A stretch of 64,000 nucleotides of DNA from an uncultured Clostridium sp. (GCA_900553985.1 USFW01000004.1:1-64000), one strand, 5' to 3'; counted from the first letter of the stretch, positions 35,312 through 44,090 are shown. Made by a program: numbers and translations. The notes: a model not told the origin generated them from the letters alone.

Positions 35312-37192
35312 TTAATGGTTTTTATTTAATCTTCTTTTTAAATATTCAGCTAAATTCTTATCTAGGCAATAAATATAGCAACCTTTTTGTCCTCTAGTCA
35401 TTAATGTCTTATATGTATTTTTTATTATTTCATCTGATAATCTTTTTGCTTTATCCAAATCTTGTTTAAGCATTTTTTTAATTCCTTTTATTGATTGATC
35501 TGTCTTAGCTCTTTGCATAACATCTGTAACTACTTTGCCATTTTCGTATCTTAAATCATTTCCAATAATTACTCCAACATAATCAAATTCAAGTCCTTGG
35601 GCAGTATGTATACATCCTATTTCATTTACTGAGTTAGGATCGATTGCCCATGTTTTACTATTTCCCAAGTTCCAACTCATTGCAAAGTTATCGTCCGAAA
35701 TTTTTATATCAAATACATCTGATTTATTTTTTCCATCTTTTATCCAATCCCAACAATACCCTGCAAGTAATCTAGCTTTATTATTTATTTTGTTTTTTTC
35801 AAAAATTATATCCCTTACTTGATTAGGAGTATCACAAATTTTAATATCATAGTCTAAATCAAATCCATCACTATTAGCTGTTTTTTTAATATCTAAAACA
35901 TCATCTAGCCAAGCAATATATCCATCTGATCCATTACATCTAAATTGTGATTCTAACTGCATTATTTCTGATTCTGCATTTATTTTTCTAATATATTTTT
36001 GTATTTCTTCAACACTTCCAATATCTTTTAAAGTAACTTTTTGAGATTCATCTATAAAAAATATTGAAAATTTTGATGCATGAATAATTTCTTTTATCTG
36101 ATTTTCTCCTAAATTTTGGAACATACCAGACCTTGCATTTAATCTATGAGCTTCGTCAACAATTAAAACATCAAATTCATTGTTATAAGATTCAATAAAT
36201 GAACCTGAACCTTTAAATAAATTACTTATTCTGTTTTTTCTAAGGTTTCCACTTAATTTTGTTTCATATACCTTTCTTGGTGCTGAATTCTTTGTTACAT
36301 ATGAACAAACCATATTTTCAGTTGTTAATTTTACTAACAAATTAATTGCCAATACTGATTTTCCTGTACCTGGTCCACCTTTAACTATTAATACTCTTTT
36401 ATTTCCATCTCTATATGATTTTCTAGCCATTTCTAATGCTGTTTCATATACAATTTTCTGGTCATCAATCATAATAAATTCTTCATTCCCTTGCAACATA
36501 CTAGATAAAGCATCTTGTAATGATTTAGATGGTCTGATTTTTCCATTTTCAATCATATATAGTGTTTCCTTATCATCACCATATTTAATATACTTATTTA
36601 TAAAATCTCTTAATTTTTCTACATCACCTTTTATAAATACTGGTGCTTTTTCTAAATAATATTTATATTCATCTGATAATAGTGTTTGAGGTGTTACATC
36701 TACATAATTATGAAGATATGCACATGGGTACAACTCTATCTTTTCATCTTGTACTGTTTCATTATAGTCTTCTATTGTTGTTGCATATGACCATGCTTGA
36801 TATGATGGATGTATTACTTCTCTCAATGCATGACCTGTAAATGTTTGCACTATTCCATCTTTTCCACTTACAATATTTGCTTCAGTCCATTGTTTTAATT
36901 CAATAATTATTCCTGTATTTTTTAATTCTTCATTTTTTCCAGTAATTATAAAATCTACTCTCTTTGAAGTATTTGGAATTTTAAATTCAATAGCAATTCC
37001 ACTATTTTCAGGAATATTATTGTCTATTAATACTTTCATCATGTACTGCATAGAATTATTCCATGCTTTTCTTTCAGCCAAAGATGTATGATATCCCATT
37101 TTTTCATAGAATCTTGTGTCTATATTTTCCTCAATTTTATCTTGTATAACATCTTCTATAAATTTTTTTTTGGTTGCTTCGTATATTATCAT
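35312..37192 (-). CDS. PD-(D/E)XK nuclease-DUF2075 (Schlafen-group-3-like) helicase/ATPase
   Basis: About 626 residues from the chosen start. GGGAG lies eight bases before ATG 37192 (product MIIYEATKKKF); the longer frame from 37210 would have its first codons overlapping that site. The N-terminal 230 residues carry a nuclease-like core: KRVDFIITGKNEELKNTGII followed by IELKQW, a D...ExK pattern. DUF2075 follows with Walker A VKGGPGTGKSVLAINLLVKL, Walker B VLIVDEAHRLNARSGM, EIGCIHTAQGLEFDYVGVII and LMTRGQKGCYIYCLD. It shares the ATPase module with the gene at 32429 but a different nuclease. Defence or DNA/RNA processing is likely; not experimentally known to me. Confidence 0.85.
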   Translation of the reverse strand: MIIYEATKKKFIEDVIQDKIEENIDTRFYEKMGYHTSLAERKAWNNSMQYMMKVLIDNNIPENSGIAIEFKIPNTSKRVDFIITGKNEELKNTGIIIELKQWTEANIVSGKDGIVQTFTGHALREVIHPSYQAWSYATTIEDYNETVQDEKIELYPCAYLHNYVDVTPQTLLSDEYKYYLEKAPVFIKGDVEKLRDFINKYIKYGDDKETLYMIENGKIRPSKSLQDALSSMLQGNEEFIMIDDQKIVYETALEMARKSYRDGNKRVLIVKGGPGTGKSVLAINLLVKLTTENMVCSYVTKNSAPRKVYETKLSGNLRKNRISNLFKGSGSFIESYNNEFDVLIVDEAHRLNARSGMFQNLGENQIKEIIHASKFSIFFIDESQKVTLKDIGSVEEIQKYIRKINAESEIMQLESQFRCNGSDGYIAWLDDVLDIKKTANSDGFDLDYDIKICDTPNQVRDIIFEKNKINNKARLLAGYCWDWIKDGKNKSDVFDIKISDDNFAMSWNLGNSKTWAIDPNSVNEIGCIHTAQGLEFDYVGVIIGNDLRYENGKVVTDVMQRAKTDQSIKGIKKMLKQDLDKAKRLSDEIIKNTYKTLMTRGQKGCYIYCLDKNLAEYLKRRLNKNH

Positions 37193-37406
37193 AATAATTA
37201 CTCCCATCAATTATAACTAATTTTATTCTACTACCTTGTCTATCTTAATTATTTATTATTTTTGATATTATTTCCTGTTTGATTGTCTTTCTCATATCTA
37301 ACTAACTTTTTCATTTTTCCCTAAATTACATTTTTTACAAATATATCACAAAATATCTATTTTCTCAACTACACAAACTTTATTTTATCAAATTCATATA
37401 CATTAA

Positions 37407-37437
37407 AAATAGAGTTTCAGTTAGTTTCTGAAACTCT
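37407..37437 (-). terminator. Terminator of the initiator tRNA gene
   Basis: AGAGTTTCAG (37411-37420) pairs with CTGAAACTCT (37428-37437) and is followed on the minus strand by a T run. It lies just after the CCA end. Confidence 0.88.
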
Positions 37438-37446
37438 TAATTTATT

Positions 37447-37522
37447 TGGTTGCGGGAGCAAGACTCGAACTTGCGACCTTCGGGTTATGAGCCCGACGAG
37501 CTGCCAACTGCTCCATCCCGCG
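37447..37522 (-). tRNA. Initiator tRNA-fMet (CAU)
   Basis: A 76-nt cloverleaf with encoded CCA. The acceptor strands CGCGGGA and TCCCGCA leave a C1-A72 mismatch, and the anticodon stem has three G-C pairs (CGGGCTCATAACCCG); both are hallmarks of the bacterial initiator. The anticodon CAT is complementary to 37487-37489. A T-loop TTCGAGTC is present. Confidence 0.97.
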
Positions 37523-37538
37523 ATGTAATTACTTTTTA

Positions 37539-37568
37539 ATTATACAACCTATACCATAGTTTTGTCAA
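37539..37568 (-). promoter_or_regulatory. Promoter of the initiator tRNA
   Basis: A perfect TTGACA (37568-37563) and a perfect TATAAT (37544-37539) with an 18-nt spacer, ending 16 bp before the mature tRNA 5' end. One of the strongest-looking promoters in the window. Confidence 0.88.
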
Positions 37569-37741
37569 CCAAATTTTAAAAATTCATTAAAATAATTAAA
37601 ATTTATTTATTTCTTCTTTAATATTATTATATTCATAAATAAAAAAAATATTACATATTCTAGCAAAAATAATTATATACTTTTTGTATACAAAAAAATT
37701 TTATATAGTATCAAGATCACATATTATTCTGTAAATTTATA

Positions 37742-37766
37742 AAAGGAATCACAATGTGATTCCTTT
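37742..37766 (-). terminator. Terminator of the small gene at 37772
   Basis: AAAGGAATCAC pairs with GTGATTCCTTT in a tight hairpin a few bases after the stop codon; the T run on the minus strand is moderate. Confidence 0.65.
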
Positions 37767-37771
37767 CAGGG

Positions 37772-38143
37772 TTAGCTAAAAAAGAGTTGAATTTTATGTC
37801 TTTTTCTATTCACTTTTGTTCTTGTTCCTAATTCATACTTGATTCCTATATTGATTAAAATTATCATTAAATTTAGATCTTCTTCTAAACTTTTTCTTAT
37901 AAATTCTGTTATTTCTTTTTTTTCTTGCTGTCCTTCTTCAAAATTCACACATATTCTATATCTAATACCATTTTGAATGATTTTAAATTTACTGTATTGC
38001 GCGAATCTCTTTTCCCATTTTTCTTCCTCTTTGTCCGTATATAATTCACAATTTCTAAGTTTTGTTTTTTCTAAATTCCGCATATTTTTTTCCTTTCTTT
38101 TATTAACTCTTAATAGCTTCTTTAAATTGTTTAAAATATCCAT
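37772..38143 (-). CDS. Small hypothetical protein
   Basis: 123 residues, very basic at the start and not recognised. The core reads NCELYTDKEEEKWEKRFAQY, then GIRYRICVNFEEGQQEKKEI, with a mixed alpha/beta character and no membrane segment. Two starts are possible: ATG 38143 with AAAGGGG 11 bases upstream, or ATG 38083 (MRNLEKTK) with AAAGG about eight bases upstream. The second would make CGG the second codon. No functional clue from neighbours (tRNA and a divergent small gene). Confidence 0.55.
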   Translation of the reverse strand: MDILNNLKKLLRVNKRKEKNMRNLEKTKLRNCELYTDKEEEKWEKRFAQYSKFKIIQNGIRYRICVNFEEGQQEKKEITEFIRKSLEEDLNLMIILINIGIKYELGTRTKVNRKRHKIQLFFS

Positions 38144-38215
38144 CTTGTATTTTCCCCTTTCTAAGCATATTTGTTATTATTATATCATATTTTACATAAT
38201 GTTCAAATAGCTATT

Positions 38216-38244
38216 TTGCAAATTTATTAAATTAGTGGTATAAT
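38216..38244 (+). promoter_or_regulatory. Promoter of the 53-aa gene
   Basis: TTGCAA (38216-38221), a 17-nt spacer and TATAAT (38239-38244); AAGGAGG and the ATG at 38274 follow within 30 bp. Confidence 0.75.
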
Positions 38245-38273
38245 TAAAAAAAATTATTTAAGGAGGATTTCTT

Positions 38274-38435
38274 ATGTTTATTAACCAGAATGAGATAAAT
38301 ATCTCATCTATGTCACTTGAGGAATTAGAAAAAGCTCATAAAGAAGTTCGGGACATTCTTTCCAAGCTAGATTATGCTATTGCTTTGCATAAAATGGCTA
38401 AAAGAAAACATCATTCTGATTCTTTAAGAAAGTAA
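38274..38435 (+). CDS. Small helical protein (53 aa)
   Basis: A 53-codon frame with a strong AAGGAGG seven bases upstream, its own promoter and its own terminator, so it is a real single-gene transcript. The product (MFINQNEINISSMSLEELEK, then EVRDILSKLDYAIALHKMAK) is mainly one or two amphipathic helices with a basic tail. No family was recognised. Arg26 is encoded by CGG (38349-38351) with the frame continuing normally, which shows this codon is read as a sense codon here. Confidence 0.7.
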   Translation: MFINQNEINISSMSLEELEKAHKEVRDILSKLDYAIALHKMAKRKHHSDSLRK

Positions 38436-38443
38436 TTTGTTTT

Positions 38444-38493
38444 AAAAAGGTTATGTTAAATTGTTGTTTAAAATTCTTTAATATAGCCTTTTT
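38444..38493 (+). terminator. Terminator of the 53-aa gene
   Basis: AAAAAGGTTATGTTAAA (38444-38460) pairs with TTTAATATAGCCTTTTT (38477-38493), a stem with G-T pairs and a terminal T run. Confidence 0.8.
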
Positions 38494-38602
38494 TATTTTA
38501 TTAAAATTTTTATTTATTATAAATATTTTTGTTGCAAATATCACTTTATATTTTTTTTAATAAGTGATATACTATTTTTATAAATTTTAAGGAGGTAATA
38601 TT

Positions 38603-38983
38603 ATGAAAAATGAATTAATTATAAAAAAATGTAAATCATGTGGAGCTACTGTAAAGGTAATTGAAGATTGTAACTGTGAAAATTGTGGAATATTATGTTG
38701 TGGGGAAACTATGAATGTATTAGTTCCTAATTCTGTTGATGCAGCTGTTGAAAAACATGTTCCTACTTTCGAAAAAGTAGAAGACGAAATATTTGTTAAA
38801 GTAAATCATGTTATGGAAAAAGAACATTTTATTGAATGGATTTCTTTAGTTGCTGATAATAAAGAGTATTTTATTAAATTATATCCTGAACAAAATGCTG
38901 AATGTAGATTTCCATATATTCCTGGATCAGTTCTTTATGCTTATTGCAATAAACATGGTCTTTGGAAAAAAGAAGTTGAATAA
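38603..38983 (+). CDS. dfx: Desulfoferrodoxin / superoxide reductase
   Basis: A non-haem iron protein that reduces superoxide in anaerobes; 126 residues. The N-terminal desulforedoxin-like part has CKSCGATVKVIEDCNCENCG followed by ILCCGETM, giving Cys ligands for the rubredoxin-type centre. The catalytic iron ligands of the superoxide reductase domain are EKHVP, NHVMEKEHFIEW (two His) and the final CNKHGLWK (Cys and His). Length is normal. AAGGAGG precedes the ATG. It stands alone, convergent with the Suf operon, which fits a shared role in oxidative and iron stress. Confidence 0.93.
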   Translation: MKNELIIKKCKSCGATVKVIEDCNCENCGILCCGETMNVLVPNSVDAAVEKHVPTFEKVEDEIFVKVNHVMEKEHFIEWISLVADNKEYFIKLYPEQNAECRFPYIPGSVLYAYCNKHGLWKKEVE

Positions 38984-39128
38984 AATTTATAGATAAAAAC
39001 CTAATTATAATAAAGGTAGCGAAATTGTATGAAAAAAGTTATCGTATCACTTTTTACTTGTTGTATATGTAAAAATCCTATTTATGACAGATAAAATATC
39101 TTTTTTCATAAAATATGAATAATTATGC

Positions 39129-39187
39129 AAAAAAGAATATCGAATAATTTGTATGAAATTTATACAGTATTTTCGATATTCTTTTTT
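39129..39187. terminator. Bidirectional terminator between dfx and sufB
   Basis: A perfect 16-bp stem (39129-39144 with 39172-39187) with T runs on both strands. Confidence 0.88.
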
Positions 39188-39225
39188 GTATGTTTATATT
39201 AAAGTTTTTTATAAGATATCACTAT

Positions 39226-40158
39226 TTATCTTAAAAATCCATTTATTATCTCTTCTTCTGCTTCTTTTTCAGATAATCCTAATGTCATTAATTTAATTAA
39301 TTGTTCTCCAGCTATTTTTCCTATTGCTGCTTCGTGAATCAAGTTTGCATCTACATCATTTGCTGTAATTTCTGGTGTTGCTGTTACTATTGCTTTGTCT
39401 TTTATTATGGCATCACATTCACTATGTGCAAAACATTTTTTATTTCCATAAATTTTTGAAACAAATTCTTGTTTTGAGTTATCTGCAGCTACTGACCTTG
39501 ATGTTACATGTGTACTTGCATTTTCTCCGTTTAATTCTACATCAAATATTGTTTTTGCTGTTTGTTTTCCGTGTGTCATTATTTTTTCTGTTACTACAAA
39601 ATTTGTATTTTCTTGTAGTACTCCTTTTGTTTCTCTAATTGTTGAATCTACACCTTTTATTTGTGCACTTTCCATTTCCATGCTACTTCCTGGTTTTAAA
39701 TATACTTCTGTTATCGGATTTAATATGTTTTTTCCGTCACCATTTCCTTCCCCATAGTGTTTTTCTACATATCTTACTTTTGCTCCTTCTTCTAAATAGA
39801 ATCTGTGTATTCCATCATGTTGAGCATTTGTATGGTGGTCATTGTGTATTCCACATCCTGCTACGATTATTACATTTGCATTCTTTCCTATATAAAAGTC
39901 GTTATATACAACATCTGTCAATCCACTTTCTGTTATAATAACTGGTATATGTATAAATTCAAATTTTGTGTTTTCTTTTACATATATATCTATTCCTGAT
40001 ACATCTTTTTTTGTTACTATATTTATATTCTCTGTAACTTTTCTTTCTATTCCTTTTCCATTTTTTCTTATATTAAAAGCTCCTTTTTCAATGTTTTCTA
40101 AGTTTGATATTTCATTAAGTAAGCTTTTGTCTATTTCATTTAAGTTTTTTTCTTCCAT
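39226..40158 (-). CDS. SufB/SufD-type Fe-S scaffold protein (minimal Suf)
   Basis: A 310-residue single SufBD-fold protein: a beta-helix core with the C-terminal signature HSECDAIIKDKAIVTATPEI, then ANDVDANLIHEAAIGKIAGE. In full SUF systems SufB is about 470 residues and pairs with SufD; this short form with only SufC beside it matches the minimal SufBC (SmsCB-like) systems of anaerobes and archaea, thought to assemble Fe-S clusters as a B2C2 complex. No SufS or SufU is in the window. It is the last gene of the dtxR-sufC-sufB operon. Confidence 0.9.
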   Translation of the reverse strand: MEEKNLNEIDKSLLNEISNLENIEKGAFNIRKNGKGIERKVTENINIVTKKDVSGIDIYVKENTKFEFIHIPVIITESGLTDVVYNDFYIGKNANVIIVAGCGIHNDHHTNAQHDGIHRFYLEEGAKVRYVEKHYGEGNGDGKNILNPITEVYLKPGSSMEMESAQIKGVDSTIRETKGVLQENTNFVVTEKIMTHGKQTAKTIFDVELNGENASTHVTSRSVAADNSKQEFVSKIYGNKKCFAHSECDAIIKDKAIVTATPEITANDVDANLIHEAAIGKIAGEQLIKLMTLGLSEKEAEEEIINGFLR

Positions 40159-40205
40159 TATTTCTCCTATTTTTATAAAATTTAGGTTTTTAGGTCCTAT
40201 AACCT

Positions 40206-40910
40206 TTATTTTATCTTACAACATTTCTTTTCTTTTATGTCTTCTGCTAATATTTCTCTACTTTCTCCTATTTTTTCTACTTTTCCATTTTTCATTAATA
40301 TTATTTTATCTGCTATTTTTAGTATTTTTTCTTGATGTGATATTATTATTGTTGTTCCTTTTATTATTTCTCTCATATTTTCAAATATTTCTATTAAATT
40401 GTTAAAACTCCATAAGTCTATTCCTGCTTCTGGTTCGTCAAATATTGTTAGTTTTGTTTGTCTTAATGCTACTGTTGCTATTTCTATTCTTTTTAACTCT
40501 CCTCCTGATAGTGAGCTATTTACCTCTCTATCTACATATTCTTTTGCACATAATCCAACTTTTGACAGTGCATCACATGCTTCTTTTTTTGTTATTTGTT
40601 TTTTTGATGCTATTTTTAATAAGTCATATACTGTAATTCCTTTGAATTTTACTGGTTGTTGAAATCCAAAACTGATTCCTAGTTTTGCTCTTTCGTTTAT
40701 TTCCATATTTGTTATGTCTTTTCCGTCAAATAGTATTTTACCTGAATCAGGTCTTTCTATCCCCATTATTATTTTGGCTAATGTTGATTTTCCTGATCCA
40801 TTTGGTCCTGTTATTGCTATAAATTTTCCTAGTTCTATTTTTAAATTTATATTGTCTAATATTTTTTTATTTTCTCTTTCAAAACATATATCTTTTATTT
40901 CTAATATCAT
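40206..40910 (-). CDS. sufC: SufC ATPase of Fe-S cluster assembly
   Basis: An ABC-type ATPase of 234 residues without membrane partners. Walker A is TGPNGSGKSTLAKIIMG, the signature SSLSGGELKRIEIATV, and Walker B TIFDEPEAGIDLW; the Glu-Ala-Gly after the Walker B is typical of SufC (EPDSGLD/EAGID). The Q-loop is GISFGFQQPVKFKGI. It supplies ATP-driven conformational change to the SufBD scaffold. It lies 47 bp after the DtxR-type regulator and 47 bp before sufB in the transcript order. Confidence 0.93.
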   Translation of the reverse strand: MILEIKDICFERENKKILDNINLKIELGKFIAITGPNGSGKSTLAKIIMGIERPDSGKILFDGKDITNMEINERAKLGISFGFQQPVKFKGITVYDLLKIASKKQITKKEACDALSKVGLCAKEYVDREVNSSLSGGELKRIEIATVALRQTKLTIFDEPEAGIDLWSFNNLIEIFENMREIIKGTTIIISHQEKILKIADKIILMKNGKVEKIGESREILAEDIKEKKCCKIK

Positions 40911-40957
40911 TTTATTTGTGTATAATATTTTATATTATACTCTCCTTTCTTATTTTT

Positions 40958-41434
40958 TTATTTCTTATTTTGTTGTTTTTTTAGCCTGTTTTTTATAGTA
41001 ATCTTAACACAGTTTTGACATTTAGGGTTGTTTTCGTCATAGTTGCAATCTAAGTCTCCTAAGTTCATTATTTGTGCTATATAGTTTTCTAGTTTTTTAC
41101 TTGTTTCTTTTGATATTACTGATTTCATTGATTTCGCTTCTTCTTCTGCTGCTTCTTCAGTTACTTCTAGTATATCTGTTAAAAATATTTTTAATATATC
41201 TTGCTTTTTTAGAATTTCTCTTGCATATTGCTTTCCTTCATTTGTTAATAAAATATCTCCATATGCTTCATATTCTATTAAGTTCATTTCTTTTAAAATC
41301 TTTATCGCTCTATTTACACTTGGCTTTGTTATATTTAATTTTTTTGCAATATCTGTGACTCTTATTTTTTTATTACTATTTTCTAATATGTATATTGTTT
41401 TTAAATATTCTTCTTGAGAGTTTGTTAACTTCAT
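40958..41434 (-). CDS. DtxR/MntR-family metal-dependent repressor
   Basis: 158 residues. A winged helix occupies 1-65 (LTNSQEEYLKTIYILENSNK, then VTDIAKKLNITKPSVNRAIK), the standard DtxR start. The dimerisation/metal region follows (ILKIFLTDILEVTEEAAEEE ending in AKSM, then ISKETSKKLENYI), and a C-terminal Cys cluster CNYDENNPKCQNC that may sense or bind metal or cluster. No SH3 domain, so it is of the short MntR-like class. First gene of the operon with sufC and sufB; a palindrome overlapping its promoter indicates autoregulation. Iron is the likely effector by context. Confidence 0.9.
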   Translation of the reverse strand: MKLTNSQEEYLKTIYILENSNKKIRVTDIAKKLNITKPSVNRAIKILKEMNLIEYEAYGDILLTNEGKQYAREILKKQDILKIFLTDILEVTEEAAEEEAKSMKSVISKETSKKLENYIAQIMNLGDLDCNYDENNPKCQNCVKITIKNRLKKQQNKK

Positions 41435-41560
41435 TTTTCTTCCTTCTATATTTGTATTTTGGTTTTTATGATGGATTTACCTATAAACCTTTTCAAGTAT
41501 AAGTCATATGTTATGATTTGAATATTTGTAGTAACTTATATCTGATTTAATTCGTATTTT

Positions 41561-41576
41561 GTTAGTTCGCACTAAC
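41561..41576. promoter_or_regulatory. Palindromic operator for the DtxR-type regulator
   Basis: GTTAGT-TCGC-ACTAAC is a 6-bp inverted repeat with a 4-bp centre, directly after the -10 box and covering the expected start site. This resembles DtxR-family boxes (TTAG...CTAA), so it is the probable binding site for the encoded repressor. Confidence 0.7.
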
Positions 41577-41605
41577 ATTTTACTATAATTTTCTTATCTA
41601 GTCAA
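41577..41605 (-). promoter_or_regulatory. Promoter of the dtxR-sufCB operon
   Basis: TTGACT (41605-41600), a 17-nt spacer and TAAAAT (41582-41577) on the minus strand, immediately followed by the palindromic operator. The leader to the ATG is about 135 nt. Confidence 0.75.
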
Positions 41606-41686
41606 GTTTTTTATTTTAATTTATAAAAAATAATAAAATTTTACTTACTGTTCACAGTAAATTCTTTTATAATTCCTTATTTTCTA

Positions 41687-42355
41687 CTAATTAACTGTAA
41701 TCATATTTCTTATTTTCTCAAATTTTGATTCTCCTATCCCACTAACTTCTTTTATATCTTCTATACTTTTAAAATTTCCATTTTGTTTTCTATATTCTAA
41801 AATTTTATCTGCTGTTGATGGACCTATTCCTGGTAAGCTATCTAGTTCTTCTTGTGAAGCTTTATTTATATTTACTTTTTTGTTTCTGATAGTTTCTTTT
41901 GACTCACTATTTTTTTGTAAGTTGCTTACTTGCGAACTATTTTCTTTTGTTCCTCCATATACATGTTCATTTTCTTGATTTACTTCTTGACTTTCTTTAT
42001 TTTTTATTTCTTCTTTTGTAGGAATATATATTTTCATACCATCTTCTAGTTTGTATGCTAAATTTATTTCCCTAATTTCTGCATTTTCTTTTAGTCCTCC
42101 TACTTTTTCTATTGCATCTGCAATTCTACTATCTTCTTCAAGTTCAACTACGCCCTCTTGTTTAACTGCACCAGATATATGAACTATAATTTTTTTACTT
42201 TTTTCTTCTTTTGGTTCCTCTATCGTGTTTTCGTTGCTAACTTCTTCATTTATAGTAAATTCATTTTTTCTTTGATATATAAAATAACCTATAATTAATG
42301 CCATTATAATTACTATAATACTAATTTTCTTAATTTTTTCTTTATTTTGATTCAT
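41687..42355 (-). CDS. comEA: Competence protein ComEA
   Basis: A membrane-anchored double-stranded DNA receptor for transformation; 222 residues. An N-terminal transmembrane helix (ISIIVIIMALIIGYFIY), an SLBB-like domain at about 52-112 (IIVHISGAVKQEGVVELEED, then MKIYIPTKEEI), a linker, and a tandem helix-hairpin-helix at the C-terminus (VNINKASQEELDSLPGIGPS, then IKEVSGIGESKFEKIRNMIT). Length is normal. It is alone here, without comEB or comEC adjacent, but together with comM and dprA shows a transformation gene set. Confidence 0.93.
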   Translation of the reverse strand: MNQNKEKIKKISIIVIIMALIIGYFIYQRKNEFTINEEVSNENTIEEPKEEKSKKIIVHISGAVKQEGVVELEEDSRIADAIEKVGGLKENAEIREINLAYKLEDGMKIYIPTKEEIKNKESQEVNQENEHVYGGTKENSSQVSNLQKNSESKETIRNKKVNINKASQEELDSLPGIGPSTADKILEYRKQNGNFKSIEDIKEVSGIGESKFEKIRNMITVN

Positions 42356-42402
42356 CTATCTACCTCTTTCTTTTAAAATTTCTAATTTTTTTACTAGCTA
42401 AT

Positions 42403-42487
42403 GTTACTTACTGTAGAGTAGCTGGAAATAGTTCATAATTATCAACTATTTCCAGTGGCTACTTTGTAAAAGCCATTATATAGTAAC
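42403..42487. repeat. Hairpin-family short complete copy (copy C)
   Basis: An 85-bp element with short terminal inverted repeats (GTTACT at 42403, AGTAAC at 42487) around a stem GTAGCTGGAAATAGTT / AACTATTTCCAG. The arms and flanks match copies A, B and D. It lies between comEA and dacF, which diverge here. Confidence 0.7.
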
Positions 42488-42579
42488 AATTTTATATTAA
42501 TATTATAAAAACAATTGAAAATTTATTAAAAATACTATATATTATTAATGCTAATTTATAATCACTAGGAGATAAAAAT

Positions 42580-43842
42580 ATGAAATTAAAAATTACTAGA
42601 TTAAGTTTAAATATTAAAAGATTTATCATTCTTTTATTTTTTATGTTTTTTTTACTTTTTTCACTTTCTGGATTTGTATTTGCTTCCAGCGATAATTTGG
42701 AATTACAATCAAAATCTGTAATATTGGTGGAAAATAAAACTAATAAAATTTTATACGATAAAAATTCTACTGACAAAATGTTTCCTGCAAGTACCACTAA
42801 AATTGTAACTGCTATTTTAGTGTTAGAACATTGTAAACTTAATGATGTCGTTACTGCTGATGCTGAGTCTATATCTACTATCCCTGAAGGGTATGTAACT
42901 GCTAATATAACAATGGATGAAAAATTAACAGTTGAACAACTATTAGAACTTCTATTGGTTCATTCTGCAAATGATTCTGCAAATATATTAGCTAAATATG
43001 TTGCTGGCTCTATTGATAGTTTTGTTTCTATGATGAACGATAAAGCTAATGATTTAAAGCTAAAAAATACTCATTTTACTAACACTTATGGATTACAAGA
43101 CCCTAATCACTATACAACTGCTCAAGATTTATCAATTATAATGCAGTATTGTCTTGATAATACAGATTTTAGGCGTATTTCTTCTATGTCTTCTTGCACT
43201 ATACCTGCAACTAATAAATCTGCTTCAAGGACATATGTTGCAACAAATAAATTATTAGTTCAAGAAGATTCTAGCTATTACAAATATGCAACTGCTGGAA
43301 AAACTGGTTTTACTACTGAAGCTGGTGATTGTCTAGTTTCATGTGCTTTTAAAAATGATATTGAGTTAATTTGTGTAGTTTTGGGTGGAAGTACTGTTAA
43401 TGGAATTTCAAGTAGATTTTCTGATTCTAAAATTTTATATGAATACGGATTTAATAATTTTTCTATAAGAAATATTGTAAATAGTGGAGATATTTTAACT
43501 CAAATTCAAGTACATAATGCCTCCCTTAATACAAAAAGTTTAGATCTTGCTTTTGATAGTAGTCTTAATACTTTAGTTAATAATGCTGATTTAAATACAA
43601 ATTATATACCTGAAATAATTTTGAATGATAATATTTCAGCTCCTATAACTAATGGATCTATTTTAGGAAAGGCAATTTATAATATTGATGGAAATAGTTA
43701 TACTCTTAACTTAGTGGCTACTCATGATGTTGATACTACTAATATTTTACATTTTGCTTCTGCTATTATAATTGCTATGATCATGCTTATAGGAACATAT
43801 TTAATATTTTTTACAAATAAGAAAAATAGTGAAGATGAATAA
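42580..43842 (+). CDS. dacF: D-alanyl-D-alanine carboxypeptidase (DacF-like PBP)
   Basis: A low-molecular-weight penicillin-binding protein that trims the terminal D-Ala of peptidoglycan; 420 residues. Signal peptide 13-35. SxxK nucleophile in PASTTKIV (Ser71-Lys74), SxN in LVHSANDSAN, and KTG in TAGKTGFTTEAGDC. A C-terminal transmembrane helix (FASAIIIAMIMLIGTYLIFF) with a charged cytoplasmic end anchors it, where most PBP5-type enzymes use an amphipathic helix. AGGAGAT precedes the ATG. Single transcript with a strong terminator. Confidence 0.95.
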   Translation: MKLKITRLSLNIKRFIILLFFMFFLLFSLSGFVFASSDNLELQSKSVILVENKTNKILYDKNSTDKMFPASTTKIVTAILVLEHCKLNDVVTADAESISTIPEGYVTANITMDEKLTVEQLLELLLVHSANDSANILAKYVAGSIDSFVSMMNDKANDLKLKNTHFTNTYGLQDPNHYTTAQDLSIIMQYCLDNTDFRRISSMSSCTIPATNKSASRTYVATNKLLVQEDSSYYKYATAGKTGFTTEAGDCLVSCAFKNDIELICVVLGGSTVNGISSRFSDSKILYEYGFNNFSIRNIVNSGDILTQIQVHNASLNTKSLDLAFDSSLNTLVNNADLNTNYIPEIILNDNISAPITNGSILGKAIYNIDGNSYTLNLVATHDVDTTNILHFASAIIIAMIMLIGTYLIFFTNKKNSEDE

Positions 43843-43888
43843 TAAAATTTAAAACTCATATTTCTATTACATAAAAATTTTTAAAAAT

Positions 43889-43924
43889 GGCAGAGATAAT
43901 AAATGATAATTTATTATCTCTGCC
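43889..43924. terminator. Terminator of dacF
   Basis: A perfect 16-bp hairpin (GGCAGAGATAATAAAT and its complement, 4-nt loop), followed by CCATTTTTT. Confidence 0.92.
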
Positions 43925-44090
43925 CCATTTTTTATCAATTTTTATAATATTTTTGGATATTACAAATCATAAAACTTCTTATAAGTATATGCGTAATTAA
44001 AATATTTTAATTTTAAAATCACAAATTTTATACTTATTCAAAATGATTTTTGTCTCCGACCCCAAAATCACGTCCCCAAAATCATCAAAA

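Noticed and set aside
44060..44084. Two CCCCAAAATCA direct repeats after the LCP gene
   Set aside because: Only two short copies, no extended pattern; too weak to call an element or operator.
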